Of a stretch of DNA of 7,939 nt, positions 7,418 through 7,939 are shown piece by piece; positions within the stretch are counted from its first letter, which is position 1, and every line of letters begins with the position of its first letter. A program made the translations under genes and the position numbers. The stretch comes from Calditrichota bacterium (GTDB lineage: Bacteria > Calditrichota > Calditrichia > RBG-13-44-9). The notes beneath the pieces are model-generated. The model searched no databases and was not told the DNA's origin. It saw only the letters and a list, made by a program, of their open reading frames with translations. Location of the stretch: NCBI GenBank assembly GCA_016934605.1, contig JAFGSO010000111.1, positions 1-7,939 of the forward strand. Direction: 5' to 3'.

Positions 7418-7459
7418 AGCCGGCTGCTGTTTCTTAGCCGGAAAAAATTCTTGCGCCGG
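7417..7459 (+). repeat. GC-rich inverted repeat and three evenly spaced GCCGG motifs upstream of the protease gene
   Basis: CAGCCGGCTG (7417-7426) is a perfect palindrome. CCGGCT (7420-7425) can also pair with AGCCGG (7436-7441) around a ten-base loop. GCCGG recurs at 7419, 7437 and 7455, exactly 18 bases apart. No T-run follows on either strand, so a terminator is unlikely. It could be an operator or a leader structure for the protease transcript, or chance in a GC-rich patch. Confidence 0.4.
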
Positions 7460-7477
7460 TAAGGAATGATCTTTAAT

Positions 7478-7939
7478 ATGCAAACAAAATACGAGCTGAC
7501 ATTGGATAAACCCATACTCATTCTTGGCATCGGGAATTTATTGATGGGAGATGAAGGTGCGGGCGTACATGTTGTACGGTATCTGGATAAGAACTATGAC
7601 CTGAAAAATGCCGATATTGTGGATGGTGGCACCGGAGGATTCCATCTGCTGGAATATTTTCACCGGTATCCCAGGGTTATTCTGGTGGATGCTACCATGG
7701 ATGGAAAGCCGCCCGGAACAGTCCAATTGCTGAAACCCAAATTTTCCGGGGATTATCCGCCGACGCTCACTGCTCATGATATTGGTCTAAAGAATCTTCT
7801 GGATGCCCTGCAGCTCACCAATCACCAGCCTGATGTCTGGTTATACACCATCTCTATTGCCCGTCTGGATAAAGTGACTCTGAAACTATCTGCGGAAATT
7901 GAAAAGGCTATTCCCAAAGCTGCCCGGCAGATAGTGGAA
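7478..7939 (+). CDS. [NiFe]-hydrogenase maturation protease, peptidase M52 family (3' partial)
   Basis: Endopeptidase that removes the C-terminal tail of a [NiFe]-hydrogenase large subunit after nickel insertion, in the cytosol. The frame stays open to the last base, giving 154 residues, so only a short C-terminal piece is missing from a family of about 150-170. Motifs: ILGIGNLLMGDEGAGVHV (15-32) with E26, DGGTGG (49-54), ILVDA (68-72) with D71, and TAHDIG (98-103) with H100. E26, D71 and H100 correspond to the three nickel-binding residues known in HybD (E16, D62, H93). The start is ATG 7478, with AAGGA 12 bases upstream. The in-frame ATG 7466 would add four residues but abuts that AAGGA, so it is less likely. 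No hydrogenase structural or hyp gene lies in the window; they may follow to the right. Confidence 0.9.
   Translation, partial: MQTKYELTLDKPILILGIGNLLMGDEGAGVHVVRYLDKNYDLKNADIVDGGTGGFHLLEYFHRYPRVILVDATMDGKPPGTVQLLKPKFSGDYPPTLTAHDIGLKNLLDALQLTNHQPDVWLYTISIARLDKVTLKLSAEIEKAIPKAARQIVE

Noticed and set aside
7436..7454. Sigma-54 promoter before the protease gene (AGCCGG ... TTGC)
   Set aside because: The GG and GC elements are 11 bases apart instead of the strict 10, and the -24 box is a poor match to TGGCAC.

Overview
The window looks like a chromosomal segment of a Gram-negative bacterium. A TonB C-terminal domain and an exported beta-helix protein imply an outer membrane. The mix of a Pil/Chp-like hybrid CheA, a Bacteroidetes-type deoxynucleoside kinase, a HAL-family ammonia-lyase and a [NiFe]-hydrogenase maturation protease fits the wider FCB group (Ignavibacteriota, Calditrichota and relatives). 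That placement is inference from gene content and family resemblance; no marker gene is present. Coding density is high. No tRNA, rRNA, CRISPR array, insertion sequence or non-coding stretch above 300 bases was seen.

Layout. Bases 1-5666 hold four tightly packed plus-strand genes. They are (1) the 3' part of a hybrid CheA-type histidine kinase whose HPt domain lies mostly upstream of the window; (2) an exported protein joining a right-handed beta-helix to a TonB C-terminal domain; (3) a deoxynucleoside kinase; and (4) a GT4-like glycosyltransferase starting at GTG. The junctions are a 4-base ATGA overlap, a 5-base gap and a 17-base overlap, so the four are probably co-transcribed and partly translationally coupled. 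A 42-base gap follows, then the convergent minus-strand gene for a histidine/aromatic ammonia-lyase (GTG start, about 5709-7337). Its last codons double as a probable intrinsic terminator. A 140-base divergent intergenic region (7338-7477) carries candidate back-to-back promoters and a GC-rich inverted and direct repeat. It separates the lyase from a plus-strand hydrogenase maturation protease that runs off the right end.

How the genes may work together. The kinase, the TonB/beta-helix protein and the glycosyltransferase could form a module linking chemosensory signalling to the cell envelope, while the nucleoside kinase may simply be a housekeeping passenger. This is inference from gene order only. 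The lyase and the protease look like separate units: no other histidine-utilisation gene and no hydrogenase subunit is visible. The most unusual single item is the beta-helix/TonB fusion at 2169-3731. I found no convincing evidence of a wholly new system; the remaining findings are modest.
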